Source: an uncultured Eubacteriales bacterium
GTDB lineage: Bacteria; Bacillota; Clostridia; Lachnospirales; Lachnospiraceae
Length of the DNA: 45,226 nucleotides
Direction of reading: 5' to 3'
Assembly (NCBI GenBank): GCA_900318405.1
Contig: ONKP01000013.1
Location: forward strand, 1-45,226
Part shown: positions 14,872-23,116 of the stretch, piece by piece
How positions within the stretch are numbered: the first letter of the stretch is position 1
Layout: the number at the start of each line of letters is the position of its first letter
Notes under the pieces: generated by a model
Database searches by the model: none
What the model was told of the DNA's origin: nothing
The model's input: only the letters and a program-made list of their open reading frames with translations
Program-made: the position numbers and the translations under genes

Positions 14872-15252
14872 ATGGCGAGAACTTCCATCAACACGGAAAC
14901 GGATGCAAACAAAGCAGAAGAAAACTCATTTGATTTCAAGGATCTGGGACGCAAAATCAAAGTTCTGCGTCTGAAGAAGGGTCTGACACAGAATGAGGTC
15001 GCGCAGGCTCTTCACGTGACGCCCGGCTATATCAGCAATGTGGAAAACGACAGAACCGCGATGTCTCTTCGTGTTCTTTCCTATTACGCAAAGCTGATGG
15101 GGATCACGCTGGACTCACTTGTCGGTGAGATTGAACCGGAGTATACCGAGACCGCTCTGGATAATGAGCTTCTCTCTGAGATCTCTACCCTGAAAGAAGA
15201 CGAAAAGAAGAAACTTCTGAAGACGATAAAGCTCTGGAAGAAAACCAGCTGA
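14872..15252 (+). CDS. XRE-family transcriptional regulator
   Basis: This is a 126-residue cytosolic DNA-binding protein. The helix-turn-helix spans about residues 27-80 (LGRKIKVLRLKKGLTQNEVA, then VTPGYISNVENDRTAMSLRVL), the classical Cro/C1 layout. The N-terminal 24 residues are polar and probably disordered. The C-terminus is a short acidic-basic helix (EDEKKKLLKTIKLWKK) that may dimerise. An AGGAGG site precedes the ATG. It is monocistronic and ends at a strong bidirectional terminator. Targets are unknown; possible sites are the ATCTGT inverted repeats at 13632 and 14666 (inference). Confidence 0.9.
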   Translation: MARTSINTETDANKAEENSFDFKDLGRKIKVLRLKKGLTQNEVAQALHVTPGYISNVENDRTAMSLRVLSYYAKLMGITLDSLVGEIEPEYTETALDNELLSEISTLKEDEKKKLLKTIKLWKKTS

Positions 15253-15295
15253 GAATAAAGCAGCTGGTATATAAGAAAAAACGATCAAAAAATAC

Positions 15296-15341
15296 AGCTG
15301 ATACCCGATTTCCGTTTCAGGAAAAGGGTATCAGCTTTTTT
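15296..15341. terminator. Bidirectional terminator between XRE gene and nth
   Basis: Perfect 11-bp stem AGCTGATACCC (15296-15306) / GGGTATCAGCT (15326-15336), followed by T residues on the plus strand and by a T-run (AAAAAA at 15286-15291 on plus) on the minus strand. It serves both convergent genes. Confidence 0.88.
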
Positions 15342-15362
15342 CTCACATGTCTCAGAGGTAAA

Positions 15363-16016
15363 TCAGAATGTGCCGGCACCCGTCTGACATATGTCGCGGA
15401 GACAGCAGATCTCACATTTTGGACTGCGGGCTGTACATACCGTCCGTCCGTGCAGGACAAGCCTGTGGCAGAAATTATTGCCCTCCTCCGGCGGGATGAT
15501 CGCACGCAGCTGCTTCTCCACCTTATAGGGATCCTTCTCCCCGTCCGTGAGGCCGATCCGTCCGGACAGTCTTATGCAGTGCGTATCCGTGACAATGGCA
15601 GGCTTTCCGTACACATCTCCGAGTACCAGATTTGCGCTTTTTCTGCCGACACCCGGAAGCTTCAGCAGCTCTTCCATCGTATCCGGCACCTGATCATGAT
15701 ATTCATAATGGAGCATTTTCATGCAGGCTGAAATATCCCGTGCCTTGCTCGGGCCCAGACCGCACGGGCGCACGATTGCCTCAATCTCCGCCGGATCCGC
15801 CGCCGCCAGGGCAGCCACCGACGGAAACCTCGCGTACAGCTGAGGTGTCACCTGATCCACGCGTTTATCCGTGCACTGTGCGGCAAGCCGCACACTCACC
15901 AGAAGCTGCCACGGCTCACCGTAATCCAGCGTGCACTGTGCGTCGGGATATTCCTTTTTCAGGCGCCTGATCACCTCAAGCGCCCGCTCTTCCTTCGTCA
16001 TCATTCGTTCATCCAC
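15363..16016 (-). CDS. nth: Endonuclease III
   Basis: Nth is the DNA glycosylase/AP lyase that removes oxidised pyrimidines in base excision repair. The helix-hairpin-helix LPGVGRKSANLVLG carries the catalytic Lys126, and the catalytic Asp144 lies in VTDTHCIRL. The C-terminal 4Fe-4S loop has Cys194, Cys201, Cys204 and Cys210 in the exact C-x6-C-x2-C-x5-C spacing. The length of 217 is normal. The first possible start is GTG 16016, directly after the leuS stop; ATG at 16004 or 16001 are alternatives. It is translationally coupled to leuS and ends at the bidirectional terminator. Confidence 0.96.
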   Translation of the reverse strand: MDERMMTKEERALEVIRRLKKEYPDAQCTLDYGEPWQLLVSVRLAAQCTDKRVDQVTPQLYARFPSVAALAAADPAEIEAIVRPCGLGPSKARDISACMKMLHYEYHDQVPDTMEELLKLPGVGRKSANLVLGDVYGKPAIVTDTHCIRLSGRIGLTDGEKDPYKVEKQLRAIIPPEEGNNFCHRLVLHGRTVCTARSPKCEICCLRDICQTGAGTF

Positions 16017-18431
16017 TTATTTTACGACAAAGTTCAGGATCTTGCCCGGCACATAGATCTCCTTGACGATATTTTTACCCTCCAGGAATCTCTGTACATT
16101 CGGCTCCTTCTTTGCCTCGGCGAGCGCATCATCCCGTGCCATGTCAACCGGAATCTCAATGACGCCACGGACCTTGCCGTTGACCTGCACGCCGATCTTC
16201 TTCGTCGCGTCGACGGTCTTCTTCTCATCATAGGTCGGCCATGCGGAAAGCGTGCAAAACGTCCTGCCATCCGGATTCATGCCCTCATACTGCCAGATTT
16301 CCTCGCAGATATGCGGTGCAAACGGTGAGAGCAGCTTGATGAAGGTAATAAGATCATCCTTCGTGATGGAACCGGCCTTGTAAAACTCATTGATCAGGCC
16401 CATCATGGCTGCAATGGCCGTATTGAACTTCATGTTTTCGATGTCTTCGGACACCTTGCGGATCGTCTTGTGGAGCGATACCTCAATGGCCGGATCTTCC
16501 TTCTCCGCCGTGGCAATATCCGTGAGACCTGCCACACGGTCGAGAAAACGCTTGCAGCCGCGGAGAGACTCATCATTCCACGGTGCGGCGCTGCCGTAAT
16601 CGCCCATGAACATGACATAGGTGCGCAGCGTATCGGCACCGTACTGGCTGACGATATCCAGCGGGTCGATGACATTGCCCTTCGACTTCGACATTTTTTC
16701 GCCGTCAGCACCGAGGATCATGCCCTGATAGGTACGCTTCGCGTACGGCTCCGGTGTGTTGACCTCGCCGATGTCGTAGAGGAAATGATGCCAGAACCGG
16801 GAGTAAAGCATATGACGGGTCACATGCTCCATGCCGCCGTTGTAATGGTCTACCGGCATCCAGTAATCGATCTTCTTCCGGTCTGCAAACGCCTTGTCAT
16901 TATGCGGATCGCAGAAACGCAGGAAATACCATGACGATCCCGCCCACTGCGGCATCGTATCGGTCTCACGCTTTGCATCGGCGCCGCACTTCGGGCACTT
17001 GCAGTTGACAAACGACGGGATCTTCGCCAGCGGCGACTCGCCGTCCGTTCCGGGCTCAAAGTTCTTCACCGGCGGAAGCTCCAGCGGAAGCTCATCCTCG
17101 GGAACGAGCACATCGCCGCAGTTCGGGCAGTGAATGATCGGGATCGGCTCACCCCAGTATCTCTGGCGGTTGAAAGCCCAGTCCTTCATCTTGTACTGAA
17201 CACCCTCGTGGCCGATGCCCTTTGCCTTCAGCTCCTCGAGCATCCGGGCGATCGAGTCTTTCTTGTTCGTATAGCCGTTCAGGAAGTCCGAGTTGATCAT
17301 CTCGCCGTCGCCGGTCCAGGCTTCCTTTTCCACATCGCCGCCCTTGATGACGGGGATGATATCGCAACCGAATTTCTTTGCAAAGTCATAGTCACGCTGA
17401 TCGTGTGCCGGCACAGCCATGATCGCACCCGTGCCGTATCCCATCATGACGTAATCGGCAATGAAGATCGGGATCTCCTTGCCGCTGACCGGATTCACCG
17501 CGGTCAGGCCGTTGATTTTTACACCGGTCTTGTCCTTGACGAGCTGTGTTCTCTCGAACTCGGTCTTCTTCGCACATTCCGCACGGTAATTGAGCACTTC
17601 GTCCCAGTTGCTGATGCGGTCCTTGTATTTGTCAAGGATCGGATGCTCCGGCGCCACGACCATGAAGGTTACGCCGAAAAGCGTATCGCAGCGCGTCGTG
17701 TAGATTTCGAGCTTATCATTGGTGCCGCTGAGGCCGAAGTTCACGAATGCGCCTGTGGAACGGCCGATCCAGGTGATTTCCTGCTGCTTTACGCTCGCCG
17801 GATAATCCACGTGGTTCAGGCCCTCCAGGAGCTTGTCCGCGTACTGGGTGATGCGGAGGAACCATACATTTTTGGAGAGCTGGATGACATCGTTGTGGCA
17901 GATATCGCACTTGCCGCCCTGAGAGTCCTCATTGGAGAGAACGACCTTGCAGTGCGGACAGTAGTTAACGAGCGTCTTCGAGCGGAACACAAGGCCATGC
18001 TCAAAGAGCTTCTCGAAGATCCACTGCGTCCACTTGTAGTAATCCTTGTGCGAGGTAGCGAAGACACGATCCCAGTCAAAAGAGAATCCGACCTTCTTCA
18101 GCTGATCGGAAAAATGAGCGATGTTCTTCTCCGTAATGTCATGCGGATGCGTATTGGTCTTGATCGCGTAATTCTCGGCCGGCAGACCGAAGGAGTCAAA
18201 GCCGATCGGGAAGAGGACATTATAGCCCTGCATTCTGCGCTTTCTCGAAAGGACCTCGATGCTGGAGTAAGCCTTGATATGACCTACGTGCATGCCCGCT
18301 CCTGACGGATAAGGGAACTCCACCAGCCCGTACCACTTGGGCTTTTTGGAAAAATCTACGGCCTCGAATGCCTTGTTGTCCTCCCAGGCCTTCTGCCATT
18401 TCGGCTCGATCTCTTTGAAATCGTATTTCAT
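16017..18431 (-). CDS. leuS: Leucine--tRNA ligase
   Basis: LeuS is the class I synthetase charging tRNA-Leu. The HIGH motif is HVGH at 48-51 (after PYPSGAGM), and KMSKS is at 579-583 (GEKMSKSKGN). The CP1 editing domain lies between them (GTGAIMAVPAHDQRDYDFAKKF). Zinc-like CPNCGD and CPKCGA pairs are seen. 804 residues is the usual bacterial length. The start ATG follows AGGAAAGGTGG. The 245-bp leader contains five tandem repeat units rather than the T-box leader common for this gene in Bacillota. nth follows without a gap. Confidence 0.98.
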   Translation of the reverse strand: MKYDFKEIEPKWQKAWEDNKAFEAVDFSKKPKWYGLVEFPYPSGAGMHVGHIKAYSSIEVLSRKRRMQGYNVLFPIGFDSFGLPAENYAIKTNTHPHDITEKNIAHFSDQLKKVGFSFDWDRVFATSHKDYYKWTQWIFEKLFEHGLVFRSKTLVNYCPHCKVVLSNEDSQGGKCDICHNDVIQLSKNVWFLRITQYADKLLEGLNHVDYPASVKQQEITWIGRSTGAFVNFGLSGTNDKLEIYTTRCDTLFGVTFMVVAPEHPILDKYKDRISNWDEVLNYRAECAKKTEFERTQLVKDKTGVKINGLTAVNPVSGKEIPIFIADYVMMGYGTGAIMAVPAHDQRDYDFAKKFGCDIIPVIKGGDVEKEAWTGDGEMINSDFLNGYTNKKDSIARMLEELKAKGIGHEGVQYKMKDWAFNRQRYWGEPIPIIHCPNCGDVLVPEDELPLELPPVKNFEPGTDGESPLAKIPSFVNCKCPKCGADAKRETDTMPQWAGSSWYFLRFCDPHNDKAFADRKKIDYWMPVDHYNGGMEHVTRHMLYSRFWHHFLYDIGEVNTPEPYAKRTYQGMILGADGEKMSKSKGNVIDPLDIVSQYGADTLRTYVMFMGDYGSAAPWNDESLRGCKRFLDRVAGLTDIATAEKEDPAIEVSLHKTIRKVSEDIENMKFNTAIAAMMGLINEFYKAGSITKDDLITFIKLLSPFAPHICEEIWQYEGMNPDGRTFCTLSAWPTYDEKKTVDATKKIGVQVNGKVRGVIEIPVDMARDDALAEAKKEPNVQRFLEGKNIVKEIYVPGKILNFVVK

Positions 18432-18496
18432 TGTCTGTTACCACCTTTCCTGTCATCCGGCTGTGTCATACGATTCTGCGCCGGCAGACCTGACTG

Positions 18497-18676
18497 ATAT
18501 TCGCAGCTGCTGATTCGCTGCGATGTATACGATGTATAAATCTGCAGCTGCATATGCTCTGTGATGTGCATATCTGCAGCAGCCCAAACTCTGCGATATG
18601 CAGAATATCTGCAGTTGTTCATCCTCTGCAAATATGTTATGCAGGATATCTGCAGTTGTTCACCCTCTGCAATATA
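18497..18676 (-). repeat. Tandem repeats in the leuS leader
   Basis: Five units each beginning ATAT(C/T)(T/C)GCAG (one as AAATCTGCAG), with lengths 41, 32, 35, 41 and about 41 bp, fill the region between the response regulator and leuS. The last two units are nearly identical. Each unit contains short self-complementary blocks such as TGCAGGATATCTGCA that could form hairpins. A frame of 67 codons runs through them to the leuS start, but I regard it as a by-product of the repeat. Confidence 0.75.
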
Positions 18677-19375
18677 TCATGAACTTTCCGCCCGCAGATA
18701 GATCTGAAAGGCGCCGCCGCGCTCTCCCATAATGTCAACACGGGAATTGATATAAGCCAGTTTGCTTTTCAGATAATTGATGTACAGCCAGACGATGTCC
18801 TTCTGTGATTCGGCATCCTCCGGCAGATCTTTTTCATCCGCCCATACGTGTTCGATCAGATACTCCGTCGACAGCTCTTTATCACGGTTCAGGATGAGCG
18901 TCTGCATCAGCTCAAGCTCCCTGACGGAGAGCCGGACGGTATTTTCAGATGTGAGTTCCTGAGATTCGGCATTGAGAACAATGTCTCCGCACTTCAGCTC
19001 CGTGGTGCTGTACGCGGTTCTCCGCCTCGTCATTGCTTTTACACGGGCGATCAGTTCTTTCATGGCAAACGGCTTAGTCAGGTAGTCATCGGCACCGGAA
19101 TCGAGTCCCTCCACCCGGTCGTCGATCTCCGACTTTGCCGTCAGCATCAGTACCGGCGTCACGATGTTGCGGGACCTGAGCTCCTTCAGCACCGTCATGC
19201 CGTCCATCTTCGGCATCATGATGTCCAGAATAATGGCATCATAGCCGTTTTTTTCTATGAGATCCAGTGCTTCCTCGCCGTCATAAGCAGAATCCACAGC
19301 ATACCCCTGCATCGTGAGCACAGCCGTTTCCGCGCGGTTCAGATCTCTGGTATCTTCCGCGAGTAATATCTTCAT
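18677..19375 (-). CDS. OmpR-family response regulator (no partner kinase nearby)
   Basis: This 232-residue response regulator has an N-terminal receiver domain with acidic pocket Glu7/Asp8, the phospho-acceptor Asp51 (IILDIMMPKMDG), LMLTAKS with the conserved Thr/Ala and Lys in YLTKPF. The C-terminal winged-helix DNA-binding domain runs from about 130 to 225 (VRLSVRELELMQTLILN, WLYINYLKSKL). Start ATG 19375 has GAGGAC 4 bases upstream; a longer in-frame start at 19426 lacks a ribosome site. The usual histidine kinase gene is missing on both sides, so its signal is unknown. Confidence 0.92.
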   Translation of the reverse strand: MKILLAEDTRDLNRAETAVLTMQGYAVDSAYDGEEALDLIEKNGYDAIILDIMMPKMDGMTVLKELRSRNIVTPVLMLTAKSEIDDRVEGLDSGADDYLTKPFAMKELIARVKAMTRRRTAYSTTELKCGDIVLNAESQELTSENTVRLSVRELELMQTLILNRDKELSTEYLIEHVWADEKDLPEDAESQKDIVWLYINYLKSKLAYINSRVDIMGERGGAFQIYLRAESS

Positions 19376-19491
19376 TTTGTCCTCGATGAAAAATTCAACA
19401 CAGCATGAAACATCTGCATCGTCCATGCAAATTGTTTTCCGGGCGCAGTACGCACGCCCGAAAACCGCCTGCTCGTCAACGTTTCATGCGT

Positions 19492-20088
19492 TTATTCCGG
19501 CAGCTCGTCACGGTAGATCATGTTGCGCAATGTCTGCATCGACATGTCCGTCGCAGCCAGTTCATCCGCGCAGCGTTTCAGCTCACGAACGAGAAGGTCG
19601 GTATTCGCCGCCGGATTCTTTTTATATTTCAGATGGTGTTCCAGTGCAGCCCAGGTATCCATGGATATGGTTCTGAGCTGGATCTCAGCAAAATATGCGT
19701 CGTCCACTCTCAGGATCATATGATAGCTGCGATAGCCGTTGGGCTTGGCGTGACGAATATAATCTTTTTCCTGCACAACCGTACAGTCAGGCATGGCCGC
19801 CAGATAGTCGCGGATCGTATACACATCCTCCACGAAGGCACAAACAATGCGAAGTCCAATCGCATCCGTGAGCACGCCGAGCGCCGATTCCTCGGTCTCA
19901 GGGAGCCCCTTGCGGCGACACTTCTCACGCATGCTCTCCTCCGATTTGATACGGGAGAGACAGTGCTCCACCGGATCACTGCCGTACTTCTTCTTCAGTT
20001 CCTCCCGGATCTCCGAGATGCGATCCTCCAGCCGTTTCATGACGTCCTGCATCTGCGGGAGGTTGTCGCCATATATGCTCTCAGCCAT
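19492..20088 (-). CDS. Small alarmone synthetase (RelA/SpoT domain)
   Basis: This 198-residue protein has the (p)ppGpp synthetase domain only, as in RelQ/YjbM-type small alarmone synthetases that make ppGpp from GTP or GDP and ATP. Family motifs are DAIGLRIVCAFVEDVY, KPNGYRSYHMIL (substrate loop) and EIQLRTISMDTWAALEHHLKY. No hydrolase, TGS or ACT domain is present, consistent with the class. Start ATG 20088 has AGGAAAG upstream; a TTG at 20106 is in frame but unlikely. It is separate from the response regulator downstream (116-bp gap). Confidence 0.92.
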   Translation of the reverse strand: MAESIYGDNLPQMQDVMKRLEDRISEIREELKKKYGSDPVEHCLSRIKSEESMREKCRRKGLPETEESALGVLTDAIGLRIVCAFVEDVYTIRDYLAAMPDCTVVQEKDYIRHAKPNGYRSYHMILRVDDAYFAEIQLRTISMDTWAALEHHLKYKKNPAANTDLLVRELKRCADELAATDMSMQTLRNMIYRDELPE

Positions 20089-20121
20089 CAATAACTTTCC
20101 TGTCAAATAAACTACTATATA

Positions 20122-20198
20122 CCATATTCACAGTGGCCGAATCATTCCATGCCATCATGCTGTATTCACGATGGCCGGACCGTTCCATACCATCATGC
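20122..20198. repeat. 38-bp tandem repeat
   Basis: ATTCAC(A/G)...GGCCG...TTCCAT(G/A)CCATCATGC recurs with a 38-bp period (two full units, then a decayed partial one to about 20235). It lies upstream of the alarmone synthetase gene. Confidence 0.7.
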
Positions 20199-20313
20199 CA
20201 TATTCTCACTCCACGCCTTAATGCCACATTCAATGATTATAGCAAATCTGTTCACGGAATCAACCTCCCGGCCGAATCAGCACGGATCAAAAGTCATTGT
20301 CAACTCTCTGAAA

Positions 20314-20387
20314 GCCCCCGGAATACATGGAGACTTCCAGCCCCGACAGAGCGATGAGCACCTGGGAGTCCCCATGTATTCCGGGGC
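20314..20387. repeat. Inverted-repeat element family 2, copy A
   Basis: Long imperfect hairpin: left arm GCCCCCGGAATACATGG continuing GAGACTTCCAG, right arm CTGGGAGTCC continuing CCATGTATTCCGGGGC, about 24 of 26 positions paired, loop about 21 bases. The arms GGAGACTTCCAGCC and GGGAGTC-CCATGT-TTCCG recur at 34409-34474. Confidence 0.8.
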
Positions 20388-20485
20388 TCCGGCAGCGGCT
20401 GAACAGTATTAAGCGTGAGCCGGATATACAACTTGTATAATTCCACACAATCGCAATACTATTTTCTTGTAGAAACGTCATAAAT

Positions 20486-20512
20486 CAACATTTAATATGT
20501 TGTTTTATGTTG
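20486..20512 (+). promoter_or_regulatory. Operator-like sites upstream of rhaD
   Basis: CAACAT (20486-20491) and ATGTTG (20497-20502) form a 17-bp palindrome. A further ATGTTG half-site (20507-20512) overlaps the -35 box. The position just upstream of the promoter suits an activator such as an AraC-type regulator (inference). Confidence 0.6.
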
Positions 20513-20538
20513 TTTTTATGTGGGATTGATGCTATATT
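20510..20538 (+). promoter_or_regulatory. rhaD promoter
   Basis: A -35 TTGTTT (20510-20515), 17-bp spacer and -10 TATATT (20533-20538), about 48 bases before the ATG. Confidence 0.72.
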
Positions 20539-20586
20539 ACAGATGAAACGAAGAATTGATCACTTCTCGGAAAGGAAGGATATACG

Positions 20587-21420
20587 ATGAAGGTTCTTGA
20601 TACAAAATTTATGCGTGGATTTATCAAAATGGCTGATGACGGCTATAAACAGGGCTGGCATGAAAGAAACGGCGGAAACCTCTCGTACCGCCTGAAGCCC
20701 GAAGAAGTGGAGGACATTCGTCCCCGTCTGAACGATAACAAGGACTGGGTTCCGATCGGCTGCTCTGTACCGGACCTGGCAGGTGAATTTTTCCTCGTGA
20801 CAGGTACCGGCAAGTATTTCAGAAACATCGCCGTCGACCCCGAAGCCTGCCTCGCGATCATCGAGCTCGACGACAAGGGTGAGAATTACCGCATCCGCTG
20901 GGGTCTCGTTGAAGGCGGCGGTCCTACCAGCGAGCTTCCCACCCATCTGCTGAATCATGAGGTAAAAAAGAAACTGACAGACGGCCGTTACCGCGTGATC
21001 TACCACGCACACACGACAAACATCATTGCCCTGACCTTCATCCTTCCGCTGAAGGACGAGGTCTTCACAAGGCAGCTCTGGGAATCCGCAACAGAGTGCC
21101 CTGTCGTCTTCCCTGACGGCGTCGGCGTCCTTCCGTGGATGGTGCCTGGCGGCAAGGAGATCGGTATTGCGACCAGCAAGCTGATGGAAAAATATGACAT
21201 CGTCATCTGGGCGCATCACGGCATGTTCTGCGCCGGCGAGGATTTCGACCTCACCTTCGGCCTGATGCACACCGTGGAGAAATCCGCAGAGATCCTGCTG
21301 AAGGTTCTCTCCGTAACACCGAACAAACTGCAGACGATCACCGCACAGAATCTCAGGGAGGTGGCAGAAGGCTTCCATGTGACGCTGCCGGAGCGGTTTC
21401 TTTACGAGAAATACGACTAA
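20587..21420 (+). CDS. rhaD: Rhamnulose-1-phosphate aldolase
   Basis: This class II aldolase splits L-rhamnulose-1-phosphate into DHAP and L-lactaldehyde. The 277-residue protein keeps the zinc site His140, His142 (YHAHTTN) and His211 (WAHHGMF) and the catalytic Glu116 (PTSELPTH), each one residue below the numbering known for the E. coli enzyme. The N-terminal GWHERNGGNLSYR phosphate-binding region is present. GGAAAGGAAGG precedes the ATG. No rhaA, rhaB or rhamnose transporter is in the window, so the gene stands alone with its own promoter, palindromic sites and terminator. Confidence 0.95.
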   Translation: MKVLDTKFMRGFIKMADDGYKQGWHERNGGNLSYRLKPEEVEDIRPRLNDNKDWVPIGCSVPDLAGEFFLVTGTGKYFRNIAVDPEACLAIIELDDKGENYRIRWGLVEGGGPTSELPTHLLNHEVKKKLTDGRYRVIYHAHTTNIIALTFILPLKDEVFTRQLWESATECPVVFPDGVGVLPWMVPGGKEIGIATSKLMEKYDIVIWAHHGMFCAGEDFDLTFGLMHTVEKSAEILLKVLSVTPNKLQTITAQNLREVAEGFHVTLPERFLYEKYD

Positions 21421-21496
21421 TCAGATGCTTGATTCACACCCCAATACAAGATGAAACAAACTGCCCGGTTGCTTCGCAGCTCCTGTGGCATACAGT

Positions 21497-21545
21497 AAAA
21501 GCCGGTCCTCCGCTGCTGCAGATGCAGCACGGAGAGCCGGCTTTT
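21497..21545. terminator. Bidirectional terminator after rhaD
   Basis: AAAGCCGGTCCTCCG pairs with CGGAGAGCCGGCTTT, capped by an inner TGCTGCA/TGCAGCA stem. TTTT follows on both strands. It serves rhaD (plus) and the convergent hydrolase gene (minus). Confidence 0.85.
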
Positions 21546-21606
21546 CTATGTCTGCTCTTTTGTTTTCCGGACAATTGTCTGCGATATGAAAAGTTTATGC
21601 AGGCAC

Positions 21607-22554
21607 TCAGCTTTCGGTCACGTGTTGCACAAAATCCAGCACTGCCTTCGTGTACCGCTCCGTATCGATGCAGTAGCTCACACCGTGCATGGCGCCCTCG
21701 AAGATTTCCAGCCGACATTCCGAGCGGCAGCAGCTGCAGATTTCTCTGCTCATCTCACAGGGAACGAAGCGGTCTTCCGTACCGTGGATCAGCAGAACCG
21801 GAATATCCGTATGCTTCACCGCTTCCAGAGAGCTCGAGGCATTGGGATCAAAATGTGCAAACAGCCTGGCCGCCATATACACAAAGGGCCAGGCGATTTT
21901 TCCGGACACCCCCTTGTCCTCCGCCACCTTGCAGATGATGGAGCGGGGCGAGGCAAAAGCGGAATCGGCGATGATTCCCTTCACCTGCTCCGGCAGCTTC
22001 AGATCCGAGGCCATCAGCACGACCGCGCCGCCCATGGAGACGCCGGACAGGATGATCTCCGTATCCCTGCCGCAGTGATCCAGTATCCAGTCACACCACG
22101 TCAGAACATCATACCGTTCCTTCACGCCGAATGTGATCTGATGTCCGCCGCTCAGTCCGTGCGCACGCTCGTCCACCAGCAGAATGTTGCAGCCGTTCTC
22201 CCGCGCGATCTTGTGGGCGCCCGCCATGTCCCTTAAGGATCCGCCCTTCCATCCGTGAAACATCAGAATGACCGGAGCGCCCGGGCGGATGTCATACCAG
22301 CGCGCGAAGAGCTTCAGGCCGTCAAAAGATTCCGTCGTCACATCACGACAGGGAACCCTGACAGCCGCCTCGACCAGCGCTGTCATCTGGTCCCGTATCA
22401 CGTCGTACTGCGTACCGGCAGGAAGCTTATAGCGTGCATTTTTCGCCGCGTCCGAATTGCAGAACGCCATCATGTAAATACCATACTCGATCAGCAGAAG
22501 CAGGATCAGCAGCGTGATCAGAATTACCATCAGGATGATCATGCCGGCATTCAC
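21607..22554 (-). CDS. Membrane-anchored alpha/beta hydrolase
   Basis: The protein has 315 residues. One N-terminal membrane helix (about 5-30, very Leu/Ile-rich) is followed by an alpha/beta-hydrolase domain. The nucleophile elbow is GVSMGG, the catalytic Asp is likely in HGTEDRFVP, and the His in EGAMHGVSY. FHGWKGGSLRD supplies the oxyanion region. Relatives are called serine aminopeptidase S33-like or BAAT-like hydrolases; the substrate cannot be told. The start GTG at 22554 overlaps the ACT-gene stop (GTGA); ATG 22542 is an alternative. It is translationally coupled to the ACT gene, though no functional link is known. Confidence 0.88.
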   Translation of the reverse strand: MNAGMIILMVILITLLILLLLIEYGIYMMAFCNSDAAKNARYKLPAGTQYDVIRDQMTALVEAAVRVPCRDVTTESFDGLKLFARWYDIRPGAPVILMFHGWKGGSLRDMAGAHKIARENGCNILLVDERAHGLSGGHQITFGVKERYDVLTWCDWILDHCGRDTEIILSGVSMGGAVVLMASDLKLPEQVKGIIADSAFASPRSIICKVAEDKGVSGKIAWPFVYMAARLFAHFDPNASSSLEAVKHTDIPVLLIHGTEDRFVPCEMSREICSCCRSECRLEIFEGAMHGVSYCIDTERYTKAVLDFVQHVTES

Positions 22555-22961
22555 TCGTTAAAAATATGAAAATGATTATACGTCAGGCACTCCTCCAGTT
22601 CCGGAAGCTCCTGCGTGTGAATGATCGCGATCGGCATGGAACGGGTCCGGTCATAGGAGATGTAGAGGTAGTCGATATTGGTGTTGCTGTCCTCGATTGC
22701 CTTCAGCACCGCATTCAGGCCGCCGGGCGTGTCATCCATCTCCACACCGAGCACATCATCACAGTGCACCTGATAGCCCGCGTCCTTCAGCGCCTTTGCC
22801 GCCTTCTCCGAATCATCCACGATCATGCGCACGATACCGAACTCCGCACTGTCATTGGTGACGAGCGCGATGATATTCACATCGGCCTCACGGATCGCAT
22901 CGGTGATCCGGCGCATGGCGCCCTTCGTATTTTCCGCAAAAACAGAGATCTGCTGTACCAT
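22551..22961 (-). CDS. Tandem ACT-domain protein
   Basis: This 136-residue cytosolic protein consists of two ACT folds (about 1-66 and 70-136): QISVFAENTKGAMRRITDAI begins the first, GVEMDDTPGGLNAVLKAI the second. ACT pairs bind amino acids and usually serve as sensors. No catalytic domain is attached. GGAGG lies 8 bases before the ATG. A plausible promoter on the minus strand overlaps the divergent glyA promoter: TTGACA near 23027-23032 with a weak TACAGT 18 bp later. The hydrolase gene follows with a 4-bp overlap. Confidence 0.9.
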   Translation of the reverse strand: MVQQISVFAENTKGAMRRITDAIREADVNIIALVTNDSAEFGIVRMIVDDSEKAAKALKDAGYQVHCDDVLGVEMDDTPGGLNAVLKAIEDSNTNIDYLYISYDRTRSMPIAIIHTQELPELEECLTYNHFHIFNE

Positions 22962-23024
22962 TTATTTTTCCTCCAAGAATTATTCTGAACGTAACGATAA
23001 AACTGTATGCCAGTCAAAAAGCAA

Positions 23025-23053
23025 TTGTCAAGGGTTTACCTCTTTTGTATAAT
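23025..23053 (+). promoter_or_regulatory. glyA promoter
   Basis: A -35 TTGTCA (23025-23030), 17-bp spacer and perfect -10 TATAAT (23048-23053). The same TTGTCAA gives TTGACA on the other strand, so divergent promoters may overlap. I see no glycine riboswitch in the 55-base leader. Confidence 0.88.
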
Positions 23054-23116
23054 TACTTTTGCATCCCGAAAACATCATTCAGACAGAACTGCAGTACGAA
23101 AAGGAGATAAACCGAC

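Larger units (their letters stand above)
20089..20586. other. Divergent 498-bp region between synthetase and rhaD
   Basis: It holds the synthetase leader, a 38-bp tandem repeat (20122-20198), inverted-repeat element copy A (20314-20387), and the rhaD operator-like sites and promoter (20486-20538), listed separately. No gene was found in it. Confidence 0.6.

Noticed and set aside
17130..18305. Long open frame opposite leuS
   Set aside because: leuS on the other strand is certain. The frame has no ribosome site and no family features.
18428..18631. 67-codon frame ending at the leuS start, as a leader peptide
   Set aside because: It is built from the tandem repeats, is not rich in leucine codons and has no good ribosome site.
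18432..18676. T-box riboswitch upstream of leuS
   Set aside because: The conserved T-box sequence and an antiterminator/terminator pair could not be found by eye.
18497..18676. CRISPR array
   Set aside because: Unit lengths vary, there are no unique spacers of constant size between identical repeats, and no cas genes are present.
23054..23116. Glycine riboswitch before glyA
   Set aside because: The leader after the mapped promoter is only about 55 bases, too short for the aptamer.
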